Source: Clostridiales bacterium UBA4080 (GTDB taxonomy: Bacteria; Bacillota; Clostridia; Lachnospirales; Vallitaleaceae). Taken from it: a DNA stretch of 13,604 nucleotides. This document shows positions 7,413 through 13,604 of the stretch, piece by piece. The DNA lies in contig DFYO01000019.1 in assembly GCA_002381865.1 (NCBI GenBank), forward strand, positions 1 through 13,604. The letters are read 5' to 3'. Under the pieces are notes generated by a model. It was not told where the DNA came from, did not search any database, and saw only the letters and a list, made by a program, of their open reading frames with translations. The translations under genes and the position numbers were made by a program. The number at the start of each line of letters is the position of its first letter. Within the stretch, counting starts at the first letter, position 1.

Positions 7413-8798
7413 TTAGTTGTTAAAGCCTTCAATTTTAAGCTTTTGACAGGCAATTTCTACCTCTCTGCTTAGCTCTTCCTCTGCAATAAAGGAAACTCTT
7501 CCTTCTGCGTACTCTTTGTCCACCCATTCCTTAACCATTACTACAACAGGATGCTTTTTATCAATTGCATTATTGCCTTTAAGCTTATAATAGCTATTCA
7601 TCCAATGCGCAATACCCGATAATCCCGAGGTATCTGTAATGGCAACCATAACAGGTCTGTTTAGAAGCTTTTCAGTATCAAATATATTATAAATTTCTTC
7701 GTTTTTAAGTAATCCATCAGCATGAATTCCTGCTCTTGTTACATTAAAGTTTTTACCTACAAAAGGTGTTCTTTCTGGTAGCGGCTGTTTAAACTCCTTT
7801 TCAAAATACTCTGCAATTTCAGTAATAATTCTTGTATCAACCCCGTCAAAGGTACCTCTAAACTGAGCATATTCAAATATCATTGCCTCTAATGGAGTAT
7901 TACCTGTTCTTTCTCCTATTCCAAACAATGAACAGTTTACACTTGAACAGCCATATAACCATGCTGTTGAGGAATTTTGTACTGCCTTATAAAAGTCATT
8001 GTGTCCATGCCACTCCAAAAGCTCTGAAGGCACTCTCGCATGATGATGTAATCCATAAATTATTCCCGGAACACTCCTTGGAAGCACAGCTCCCGGATAG
8101 CTTACGCCATAGCCCATAGTATCACAGGCTCTTATTTTTACCGGTATTTTAGACTCCTCACTTAAATCATGAAGCGCCTTTACAAATGGAACTACAAAGC
8201 CATAAAAATCAGCTCTTGTAATATCCTCAAGATGACATCTAGGCACTATTCCATAAGACATACAATCCTTAACCACACCTAAGTAATGATCTAATACCTG
8301 CTTTCTTGTCATTTTCATTTTATGGAAAATGTGAAAATCAGAACAGCTAACAAGTATACCTGTTTCCTTGATTCCGATTTCCTTTGCCAGCTCAAAGTCC
8401 TTTTTTGAAGCTCTTATCCATGTAGTAACCTCCGGAAATTTATAGCCTCTTTCAAGACATTTATATACTGCATCTCTATCCTTTTTACTATAGATAAAAA
8501 ATTCACTTTGTCTGATAACGCCTTTTTCTCCGCTTAATTTATGTAAATAATCATATATAGTTACAATCTGCTCTGTAGTAAAGGGCTCTCTGGATTGCTG
8601 ACCATCTCTAAAGGTAGTATCTGTAATCCAGATTTCATCCGGCATATTAATTGGCACAATTCTATGATTAAATGCAATTTTAGGTGCCTCATCATAAGGA
8701 AATAGGTTTCTATATAAATTAGGCTCCTGAACATCCTGTAAGGGATAGCTAAATTCTGTTCTTTCTAGTAAGTTAGTTCTTTTATCAAATTCAATCAT
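7413..8798 (-). CDS. Re-citrate synthase (homocitrate synthase-related, DRE-TIM family)
   Basis: Condenses acetyl-CoA with oxaloacetate to citrate with the Re stereochemistry found in some strict anaerobes; not related to ordinary GltA citrate synthase. The 461-aa product belongs to the HMGL-like DRE-TIM family: DTTFRDGQQ (60-68) carries the catalytic Arg and metal Asp, HGHND (264-268) the metal histidines, then GERTGNTPLEA (296-306) and RAGIHADG (355-362). From sequence alone, homocitrate synthase or isopropylmalate synthase are alternatives. The assignment to Re-citrate synthase rests on overall likeness to the C. kluyveri-type enzyme as I remember it, plus the adjacent aconitase and isocitrate dehydrogenase genes and the absence of lysine or leucine genes. 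AAGGAGG is seven bases before the ATG, a strong site. First gene of the operon, preceded by a promoter covered by a palindrome at 8843-8878. Confidence 0.85.
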   Translation of the reverse strand: MIEFDKRTNLLERTEFSYPLQDVQEPNLYRNLFPYDEAPKIAFNHRIVPINMPDEIWITDTTFRDGQQSREPFTTEQIVTIYDYLHKLSGEKGVIRQSEFFIYSKKDRDAVYKCLERGYKFPEVTTWIRASKKDFELAKEIGIKETGILVSCSDFHIFHKMKMTRKQVLDHYLGVVKDCMSYGIVPRCHLEDITRADFYGFVVPFVKALHDLSEESKIPVKIRACDTMGYGVSYPGAVLPRSVPGIIYGLHHHARVPSELLEWHGHNDFYKAVQNSSTAWLYGCSSVNCSLFGIGERTGNTPLEAMIFEYAQFRGTFDGVDTRIITEIAEYFEKEFKQPLPERTPFVGKNFNVTRAGIHADGLLKNEEIYNIFDTEKLLNRPVMVAITDTSGLSGIAHWMNSYYKLKGNNAIDKKHPVVVMVKEWVDKEYAEGRVSFIAEEELSREVEIACQKLKIEGFNN

Positions 8799-8842
8799 AG
8801 ATATGCCTCCTTAAAAAATACGCATTTACTTTTTGTTTATTG

Positions 8843-8878
8843 TTCTTATGTATGATTGTATACAATAATACATAAGAA
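8843..8878. promoter_or_regulatory. 36-bp palindromic operator over the citrate operon promoter
   Basis: Perfect 11-bp arms TTCTTATGTAT (8843-8853) and ATACATAAGAA (8868-8878) flank a perfect 12-bp palindrome ATTGTATACAAT (8855-8866). Together they form one 36-bp palindrome with a single mismatched pair (8854/8867). The core fits the general T-x-GT...AC-x-A pattern of FadR-type GntR operators. It covers the -10 box, the whole spacer and the start region, so a bound protein would block RNA polymerase. The FCD-type GntR regulator encoded third in this operon is the obvious candidate binder (inference). Confidence 0.8.
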
Positions 8879-8883
8879 GTCAA
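8855..8883 (-). promoter_or_regulatory. Sigma-A promoter of the citrate operon
   Basis: On the minus strand TTGACT (8878-8883) and TACAAT (8855-8860) are exactly 17 bases apart, each five of six to consensus. Transcription would start near 8848, leaving about 50 bases of leader before the Re-citrate synthase ATG at 8798. Confidence 0.8.
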
Positions 8884-8888
8884 TATGA

Positions 8889-9019
8889 TTATTTAAATTT
8901 TTTTATCTTCTTAGCTTTTTGAACATACTTACTCAAAGCATCTCTTCTGCAATTAATTAATTGGTTAAATTTTCTAAATATTTAGCATCGTTTTCCACAT
9001 TGTCCACATATTTATCCAC
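8889..9019 (-). pseudogene. Possible remnant of a small ORF, broken by a frameshift
   Basis: From GTG 9019 one frame reads VDKYVDNVENDAKYLENLTN and stops at 8957. The next frame overlaps it and continues as NQLINCRRDALSKYVQKAK and so on to a stop at 8889. Joined by one frameshift they would give a charged, helix-forming small protein of about 42 residues. No ribosome binding site is evident, and the upstream half overlaps the DnaA-box-like repeats, whose GTGGA units produce the repeated Val-Asp codons. Could be chance in AT-rich DNA. Confidence 0.18.
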
Positions 9020-9020
9020 T
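8991..9020 (+). promoter_or_regulatory. Cluster of three DnaA-box-like 9-mers
   Basis: TTTTCCACA (8991-8999), TTGTCCACA (9000-9008) and TTATCCACT (9012-9020) each differ by one base from the DnaA box TTATCCACA, all in one orientation within 30 bases. They lie in the 398-base gap between two operons, about 140 bases upstream of the citrate operon start, in AT-rich DNA. No dnaA, dnaN or other origin gene is near, so a chromosomal origin is unlikely; a DnaA-binding regulatory site or coincidence remain. Confidence 0.35.
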
Positions 9021-9052
9021 ATTTAGCCTTATTTCTTCTATTTGCATCATTC

Positions 9053-9071
9053 AATATGTATTGTACATATT
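9053..9071. promoter_or_regulatory. Perfect 8-bp-arm palindrome, possible second operator
   Basis: AATATGTA (9053-9060), spacer TTG, TACATATT (9064-9071). It shares the TATGTA/TACATA arm sequence with the main palindrome at 8843-8878 but has a different centre, and lies about 200 bases upstream of the citrate operon start. An AGTATACT palindrome follows at 9096-9103. It may be an auxiliary protein-binding site; no direct evidence. Confidence 0.3.
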
Positions 9072-9150
9072 TTCGACACATTATCATGTAATTCTAGTAT
9101 ACTCACCTAACACAATTACATTTCTATTATCCAATTTACTTTTTTAATCA

Positions 9151-9175
9151 AAAAACACCCTGCTAGGGTGTTTTT
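9151..9175. terminator. Rho-independent terminator of the agmatine operon
   Basis: A perfect 11-bp stem (9151-9161 with 9165-9175; AAAAACACCCT / AGGGTGTTTTT) with a GCT loop. On the minus strand the stem ends in a run of six Ts (plus-strand As 9150-9155), 21 bases after the aguB stop. It could work in either direction, but only the minus-strand operon needs it. Confidence 0.9.
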
Positions 9176-9196
9176 GTAATTGAATATTATTAATTG

Positions 9197-10075
9197 CTAT
9201 ATATTACTTTCTTCTCCATCAATAGTTAATAGTCCTTTATACTTTGAAGGTCTTCTGTCTCTGAAAAATCCCCAAAAGGTTCTTGCTTCTGCAATTTTAT
9301 CCAGGTCAAATTCTGCAGTAATTATTCCTTCGCTCTCTCTATCCATTTCGGATATTTTCTCACCAATTTCATTGGTAATAAACGATGAGCCATAAAAGTT
9401 GATTTCAGAATTTCCGATAATTTCCTTTCCAACTCTGTTAGAAGCAATTACCGGCACAATATTTGCTGCACTGTGTCCCTGCATTACTCTTTGCCAATGG
9501 TCCTTGCTGTCATATTCCGGCATTTTCGGCTCTGAGCCGATTGCTGTTGGATATAATATAATTTCCGCACCCTTTAAGGTTAATGCTCTTGCTGTTTCCG
9601 GAAACCATTGGTCCCAGCAAATCCCAATTCCAATTTTTCCATATTTTGTATTAAAAACCTTAAATCCAGTATCCCCAGGAGCAAAATAAAACTTCTCATT
9701 GTATCCAGTTCCATCAGGAATATGCGTCTTTCTATATATCCCAAGATTATTCCCATCTGCATCAATTACAGCTATCGAATTATAATATCCGTTATTCTTT
9801 TTTTCAAAAAAGCTTACCGGAATAACAACCCCAAGCTCCTTAGCAAGCTCTGATAGCTTAATAATTCCTTGATTTTCTTCTATTGTTGAAGCCAACTTAA
9901 AATGCTCTTCTGCTTGCTCTTGGCAAAAATAAAGCGATTGAAAAAGCTCCTGAATAAGAACTATATTTGCGCCTTGCTCTGCAGCCGCTCTAATCATTCT
10001 TTCTGCCTTTAAAATATTTTCTTCTATATTGCTGCTGCAGCTCATTTGAGTCGCCGCTACTTTTATTCTTCTCAT
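9197..10075 (-). CDS. aguB: N-carbamoylputrescine amidase
   Basis: Hydrolyses N-carbamoylputrescine to putrescine, CO2 and ammonia, the second step of the agmatine route to putrescine; cytoplasmic. A nitrilase-superfamily enzyme of 292 aa, the usual length. The Glu-Lys-Cys triad is visible: E43 (LIQELF), K116 (YRKTHIPDG) and C153 (GICWDQWFPE). The substrate-group signature continues with the WGFFRDRRPSKY block near the C-terminus. The open frame extends upstream to 10132, overlapping aguA, but GAGGAG (10083-10088) lies seven bases before ATG 10075 and the protein then begins MRRIKVAATQMS, as nitrilase-family members do. Follows aguA by 23 bases, which supports the substrate assignment over other carbon-nitrogen hydrolases. 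A strong terminator follows. Confidence 0.93.
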   Translation of the reverse strand: MRRIKVAATQMSCSSNIEENILKAERMIRAAAEQGANIVLIQELFQSLYFCQEQAEEHFKLASTIEENQGIIKLSELAKELGVVIPVSFFEKKNNGYYNSIAVIDADGNNLGIYRKTHIPDGTGYNEKFYFAPGDTGFKVFNTKYGKIGIGICWDQWFPETARALTLKGAEIILYPTAIGSEPKMPEYDSKDHWQRVMQGHSAANIVPVIASNRVGKEIIGNSEINFYGSSFITNEIGEKISEMDRESEGIITAEFDLDKIAEARTFWGFFRDRRPSKYKGLLTIDGEESNI

Positions 10076-10098
10076 TTTTTCACTCCTCGATATTTTTC

Positions 10099-11190
10099 TT
10101 ATTTCCATTTTGGCTGCTGTTGTGTAATACAATGAATATTCCCACCACCAATAATTATTTCTCTTGAATAAACTGGTATTATTTGCTTTTTGGGAAAAAT
10201 AGCTCTCAGGGTTTCTATTGCTCTTTTATCCATTTCATCCTTAAAAACAGGTAAAATTATTCCGCCATTTGTTATCAAAAAATTCACATACGAAGCCGGC
10301 AATGGTTCTTCCGTCGAAAAGCTCTTGGCATTATCCTGATGCATCAAGCCTTCATCCTCTTCCTTTGTAATATATACCGGCTTTGGCAAGTATAGCTTAT
10401 GGATTGTAAAGCTTCTTCCCTTGGCATCCGTTTCCTTTGATAATATTTCATAAGCTTCTCTGCAAATAGAATAATTCGGACTATTCTCATCATCCGTCCA
10501 TGCTAATATTACCTCTGCTTCTCTTGCAAAGCAGCAAATATTGTCTATATGCCCATCAGTTTCATCATTGTACAATCCTTTTTTTAACCAGATGATTTTT
10601 TCAACATTTAGATAATCCTTTAGCTTATCCTCAATTTCCTTTTTTGAAATCTCTGGATTTCTATTGGAATTCAAAAGGCATTCTTCAGTAGTAAGCAGGG
10701 TTCCTTTTCCGTCCACATGGATAGAACCTCCCTCTAAAACAAAGTCTTTTGTCTTATAGCTTTCAATATTTTCTAGCTTAAGAATACTATCAGCTACACT
10801 ATTGTCTAAATCCCACGGATAATATGCGCCTTCCTCTAATCCGCCCCAGGCATTAAATTCCCAATCTATGCCTCTGATTTGTCCCTTATCATTTATCACA
10901 AAGGTTGGACCAACGTCTCTTGTCCAAACATCATCATGCTCCATCTTAACAACTCTTCCAAAGGAAGAAATCATTTTATCCGCTTGTTCAAAATGAGTTG
11001 CAGATACACCAACTGTTACTTTTGTAAACCTTGAAATTGCTTTTGCAACCTCTTGAAATACTTTTACTGCTTGCTCTGCATTATGGTGCCATACATCCGG
11101 TCTTTCCGGCCAAAGCATAAAAACCTGTTTTTGTGCTTCAAATTCAGCCGGCATTCTAAAGCCGTCAATTTTTGGAGTTGTTGTTAACAT
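10099..11190 (-). CDS. aguA: Agmatine deiminase
   Basis: Converts agmatine to N-carbamoylputrescine and ammonia; peptidyl-arginine-deiminase-like (guanidino-group-modifying) fold, cytoplasmic. The 363-aa product carries the family blocks in order: RMPAEFEAQKQVFMLWPERPD at the N-terminus (here cut by one residue from the usual motif view), WTRDVGPTFV, LEGGSIHVDG, ETDGHIDN with catalytic Glu/Asp/His residues, and the C-terminal GGGNIHCITQQQP with catalytic C354. The ORF is open from ATG 11208, but GAGGT (11196-11200) lies five bases before ATG 11190, so the shorter form is chosen. It starts 20 bases after the carboxypeptidase stop and precedes aguB by 23 bases. No putrescine carbamoyltransferase, carbamate kinase or amino-acid-type agmatine antiporter is present, so this is the hydrolytic AguA/AguB route rather than the ATP-yielding deiminase pathway. 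Confidence 0.95.
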   Translation of the reverse strand: MLTTTPKIDGFRMPAEFEAQKQVFMLWPERPDVWHHNAEQAVKVFQEVAKAISRFTKVTVGVSATHFEQADKMISSFGRVVKMEHDDVWTRDVGPTFVINDKGQIRGIDWEFNAWGGLEEGAYYPWDLDNSVADSILKLENIESYKTKDFVLEGGSIHVDGKGTLLTTEECLLNSNRNPEISKKEIEDKLKDYLNVEKIIWLKKGLYNDETDGHIDNICCFAREAEVILAWTDDENSPNYSICREAYEILSKETDAKGRSFTIHKLYLPKPVYITKEEDEGLMHQDNAKSFSTEEPLPASYVNFLITNGGIILPVFKDEMDKRAIETLRAIFPKKQIIPVYSREIIIGGGNIHCITQQQPKWK

Positions 11191-11210
11191 ACTATACCTC
11201 ATAATCATAA

Positions 11211-12092
11211 TTATTCTTGATAAAATTCTTCTAATGTAAGATTGTTTTCATATAAATATCCAGCCAGTTCTTTTCCTAAATACCTAATGTGCCAAGGTTC
11301 ATAGCTGTATTTGGTTATATCTGTTTTGTCCTTTTTATATCTTATTGTAAATCCATATAGATGAGCATTCTTTGAAAGCCATTTTCCTTCATTTGTTTCT
11401 CCAAAGCTATCTACCAGATTATATCCTGCGCTTTGACTGCTTACATCCATTGCCAAGCCAGACTGATGCTCACTTTGCCCCGGCTTTGCACTTACCTTGT
11501 TAGCTTCTGTTTCTCCCATTCGCTTAACATTACCTGCATATATTGTCTGTTGTCTTGCAAAGGAACGATAGCCTGATACTGCTGCAAGCTCTATATTATC
11601 TTTTTTAGCAGCTTCAAATAATCTTTCTAAGGCTTGTGCTGCTTGTTTTCTCATCTGACGTTTTTGATCATTTCCTGAAAAGGAAAATGGTACATCAGGA
11701 TAAACCAAATCTGAAGGTACATAGCTGCTGCTTAGTGAATTAAATTTATTAATCAATGCATATATAGAAGACTGGTCTTGTATTTCAATTGTTTTTGTCT
11801 GGTCAAAATTAAAATTATTGTTTTCTAGCTGAACCTTCAGATCACTTATCGAAACATCTTCACCTGTTTCATAATTGCTCGCTTCTGTTGTTGATGGTGT
11901 TTTTGTCTTATCCTCTTTTTCCTCATAATTTTCTTTTTCAGTAGTTTCTATATTTGTAGCTTCAGTGTATTCCTCTGTTGTTACAAAATAATCCTTATCA
12001 TGCTTACATGAAGCCAGCATAGCAATAATTAATAGATTCATTATTAACAATACTGCTATTTTAATAGCTCTTAATTTTTTAAATCTTTTCAT
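11211..12092 (-). CDS. Lipoprotein D-alanyl-D-alanine carboxypeptidase, VanY family
   Basis: A zinc D,D-carboxypeptidase predicted to trim the terminal D-Ala from peptidoglycan stem peptides outside the cell. Residues 1-28 form a lipoprotein signal (basic start, hydrophobic core, lipobox LASC) with C29 as the lipidation site. A Thr/Glu-rich linker follows (about 37-80), then a spacer region, and the VanY domain from about 125 to the end. Zinc-site residues are H209 and D216 in SEHQSGLAMD, and E265 and H268 in YEPWHI; SGYRSFARQ (173-181) is the other conserved block. Length 293 aa. A GGAG site lies a few bases before the ATG. It sits between the MATE gene (52-base gap) and aguA (20 bases). No vanR/S/H/A-type genes are nearby, so a house-keeping wall enzyme is more likely than glycopeptide resistance. 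Confidence 0.9.
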   Translation of the reverse strand: MKRFKKLRAIKIAVLLIMNLLIIAMLASCKHDKDYFVTTEEYTEATNIETTEKENYEEKEDKTKTPSTTEASNYETGEDVSISDLKVQLENNNFNFDQTKTIEIQDQSSIYALINKFNSLSSSYVPSDLVYPDVPFSFSGNDQKRQMRKQAAQALERLFEAAKKDNIELAAVSGYRSFARQQTIYAGNVKRMGETEANKVSAKPGQSEHQSGLAMDVSSQSAGYNLVDSFGETNEGKWLSKNAHLYGFTIRYKKDKTDITKYSYEPWHIRYLGKELAGYLYENNLTLEEFYQE

Positions 12093-12144
12093 TTTTTCTC
12101 CGCCTTATTATATTAATATTATTAGCAAAATTTATTAACTTATT

Positions 12145-13509
12145 TTAAGCTCTTTCTTCCGTATAGTAAGCCTCTAGCTTCTGAAGCTTATTTTTAATAT
12201 ATATCCAGCACATTATTGTAGTTATTAAGGTCAAAAGATCTGCAGTAAACTGTGAATAGATTACCCCTTCAAGACCAAATATATCTGGCAAAATAAGTAT
12301 TGCCGGAATAAGATATATTCCTTGTCTTGCAAGCGATAAAAGTGCTGCGCCCTTCGCATATCCCAATGCCTGATATAAACCTGTTATAATCATTGAAAAG
12401 CCCATAAAGGGAAGCATAATTGAATATACCCTTAAGCCCATAGATGCAATTCTGATTACTTCCTTATTATCAGAAAAGGCTCCTGCAATTATAGCAGCAA
12501 AACCCGAAAATATAATTGTTATAACAACACAATATATTGTTGCCCATGAAATTGCAACCTTTATTGCTTCTTTCAGTCTTGAAAATTTTCTAGCTCCATA
12601 GTTAAAGCCTGCTAATGGTTGAAATCCCTGATTAAAACCTACAAGAACATAATATGCAATCAAAAACACAATATTTACAATCCCTATACCTGCCTGTGCT
12701 TCGTCTCCATATACCTTCGCTGCATTATTAATAAAGACCAGACTTATACTTGCAAGTACCTGTCTAAAAAAGGTTGGCGTTCCTATTTTCATAATTTCCT
12801 GATATATTTGCTTTGATAAAGTTATTTTTCTAACACCAATTTTCAGTTCACTATGTCTATTAAAATAATATGAGGATAATATTAATGTAGATATCATTTG
12901 AGATATTACCGTTGCAATCGCTGCTCCTGAAATACCAAGCTTAAATGCAAAAATAAATATCGGATCTAAAAATATATTAATTACTGCACCAAAAAGCATT
13001 GCATACATTGCAATATTAGGACTTCCTTCTGCTCTAAGTAAATTATTCATAGTCATATTGAGCATAGTAAATATTGCCCCAATTGATAAATAAGTCGCAT
13101 AATCAAGGGCATAGACCATTGAAGTCTCAGAAGCTCCTAAAAGTACCAATACTGGCTCCATATAAAATAAAGCAAATAGAGAAAAGCTTATTCCGCAAAA
13201 GAAGCTGGAGAAAATTGCTGTGCTGGCGGTTTTTTGTGCAAGCTCCTTGTTTTTTTCTCCTAATAGTCTTGATACATAAGAGCCTGCACCGAGTCCAAAG
13301 GTTAACCCTACCGCACCAATTAATGCAAAAAGCGGAAATACTATATTAGTTGCCGCAAGGGCTCCTGTACCTAAGTGACTCACCCACCACCTGTCTACTA
13401 CATTATATACCGCATTAATAAGCATTCCAATGATAGCCGGCAATGCAAGCGTTATCAGCGCATTTTTTATATTTTTTTCACCCAATAAGACCATTCTTTT
13501 ACTAGCCAT
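12145..13509 (-). CDS. MATE-family multidrug/organic cation efflux transporter
   Basis: An integral membrane antiporter that exports organic cations or drugs using a sodium or proton gradient. The 454-aa product shows about twelve hydrophobic segments in two MatE repeats, one from about residue 17 and one from about 240. Family blocks include GLGAGSYVSRLLGEKN (72-87), LLRAEGSPN (157-165), the LDPIFIF turn (181-187) and GFNQGFQPLAGFNYGA (291-306). AAGGTG precedes the ATG by seven bases. First gene of a likely four-gene transcript ending with aguB. The 52-base gap to the carboxypeptidase shows no terminator. Substrate cannot be told from sequence. The neighbouring agmatine genes make an organic-cation or polyamine substrate worth considering, but this is inference. 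A copy of the 83-bp repeat lies only 50 bases upstream and may supply part of the promoter region. Confidence 0.93.
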   Translation of the reverse strand: MASKRMVLLGEKNIKNALITLALPAIIGMLINAVYNVVDRWWVSHLGTGALAATNIVFPLFALIGAVGLTFGLGAGSYVSRLLGEKNKELAQKTASTAIFSSFFCGISFSLFALFYMEPVLVLLGASETSMVYALDYATYLSIGAIFTMLNMTMNNLLRAEGSPNIAMYAMLFGAVINIFLDPIFIFAFKLGISGAAIATVISQMISTLILSSYYFNRHSELKIGVRKITLSKQIYQEIMKIGTPTFFRQVLASISLVFINNAAKVYGDEAQAGIGIVNIVFLIAYYVLVGFNQGFQPLAGFNYGARKFSRLKEAIKVAISWATIYCVVITIIFSGFAAIIAGAFSDNKEVIRIASMGLRVYSIMLPFMGFSMIITGLYQALGYAKGAALLSLARQGIYLIPAILILPDIFGLEGVIYSQFTADLLTLITTIMCWIYIKNKLQKLEAYYTEERA

Positions 13510-13558
13510 TTTGTTGCACCTTTTTCTAGTGGAATTGTTCTAAATCATAATAATATCT

Positions 13559-13604
13559 ACAAGAATAGCGTTCGGTGAACGCGTTTCTCGTAGAATAGGA
13601 AAGT
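13559..13604 (+). repeat. 83-bp structured repeat, copy 2 (cut by the window end)
   Basis: Forty-six bases identical to 2515-2560 and in the same orientation, including the GCGTTC-GGT-GAACGC hairpin and all but one base of the first arm of the 15-bp inverted repeat. The rest is outside the window. It lies upstream of the MATE start at 13509. Confidence 0.9.

Noticed and set aside
8991..9020. Chromosomal replication origin
   Set aside because: Only three imperfect boxes, and no dnaA, dnaN, gidA or other origin-linked genes in the window.
10076..10132. N-terminal extension of AguB overlapping the end of aguA
   Set aside because: A clear GAGGAG is placed for ATG 10075, and the family fold starts right after that Met.
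11211..12092. VanY-type gene as a sign of vancomycin resistance
   Set aside because: No other van genes are nearby, and lipoprotein VanY-family carboxypeptidases are common ordinary wall enzymes in Firmicutes.
2515..13604. The two repeat copies as part of a CRISPR array or as ends of a composite transposon
   Set aside because: The copies are 11 kb apart with house-keeping operons between them, and there are no spacers, cas genes or transposase.

Overview
The window looks like chromosomal DNA of an AT-rich, low-GC anaerobic Firmicute, most likely a member of the Clostridia. The signs are strong GGAGG-type ribosome binding sites, AT-rich intergenic DNA, sigma-A type promoters, and above all a Re-citrate synthase type gene beside aconitase and isocitrate dehydrogenase, an arrangement known from clostridia such as C. 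kluyveri. I cannot name the genus. No rRNA, tRNA, transposase, phage gene or CRISPR array was seen.

Layout. Bases 1-289 are an AT-rich leader with a promoter and a possible attenuator hairpin. Bases 290-2119 (+) encode a Uup-type ABC-F ATPase, ending at a bidirectional terminator. Everything downstream is on the minus strand. A 32-residue small gene (2231-2329) with a near-perfect ribosome binding site is easily missed. An 83-bp structured repeat (2515-2597) abuts the aconitase terminator.

The operon at 2668-8798 reads, in transcription order, Re-citrate synthase, isocitrate dehydrogenase, a FadR-type (FCD) GntR regulator, and aconitase. Together these make 2-oxoglutarate, and so glutamate, from oxaloacetate and acetyl-CoA: the oxidative half of an incomplete TCA cycle. 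The promoter before the first gene is overlapped by a 36-bp almost perfect palindrome with core ATTGTATACAAT, a good candidate operator for the regulator encoded in the same operon. A second sigma-A type promoter precedes isocitrate dehydrogenase, and a 15-bp-arm palindrome sits between the regulator and aconitase.

Bases 8799-9196 contain no intact gene. They hold the promoter/operator, three DnaA-box-like 9-mers, a possible broken small ORF, a second palindrome and a strong terminator. The operon at 9197-13509 reads MATE transporter, lipoprotein VanY-type D,D-carboxypeptidase, agmatine deiminase, N-carbamoylputrescine amidase; the last two convert agmatine to putrescine. The window ends inside a second copy of the 83-bp repeat (13559-13604), about 50 bp upstream of the MATE start.

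Several start codons are set here by the ribosome binding site and lie downstream of the longest possible ORF start (ABC-F, aconitase, isocitrate dehydrogenase, both agmatine genes). No dramatic new system was found. The best leads are the palindromic operator of the citrate operon, the small protein, and the structured repeat.
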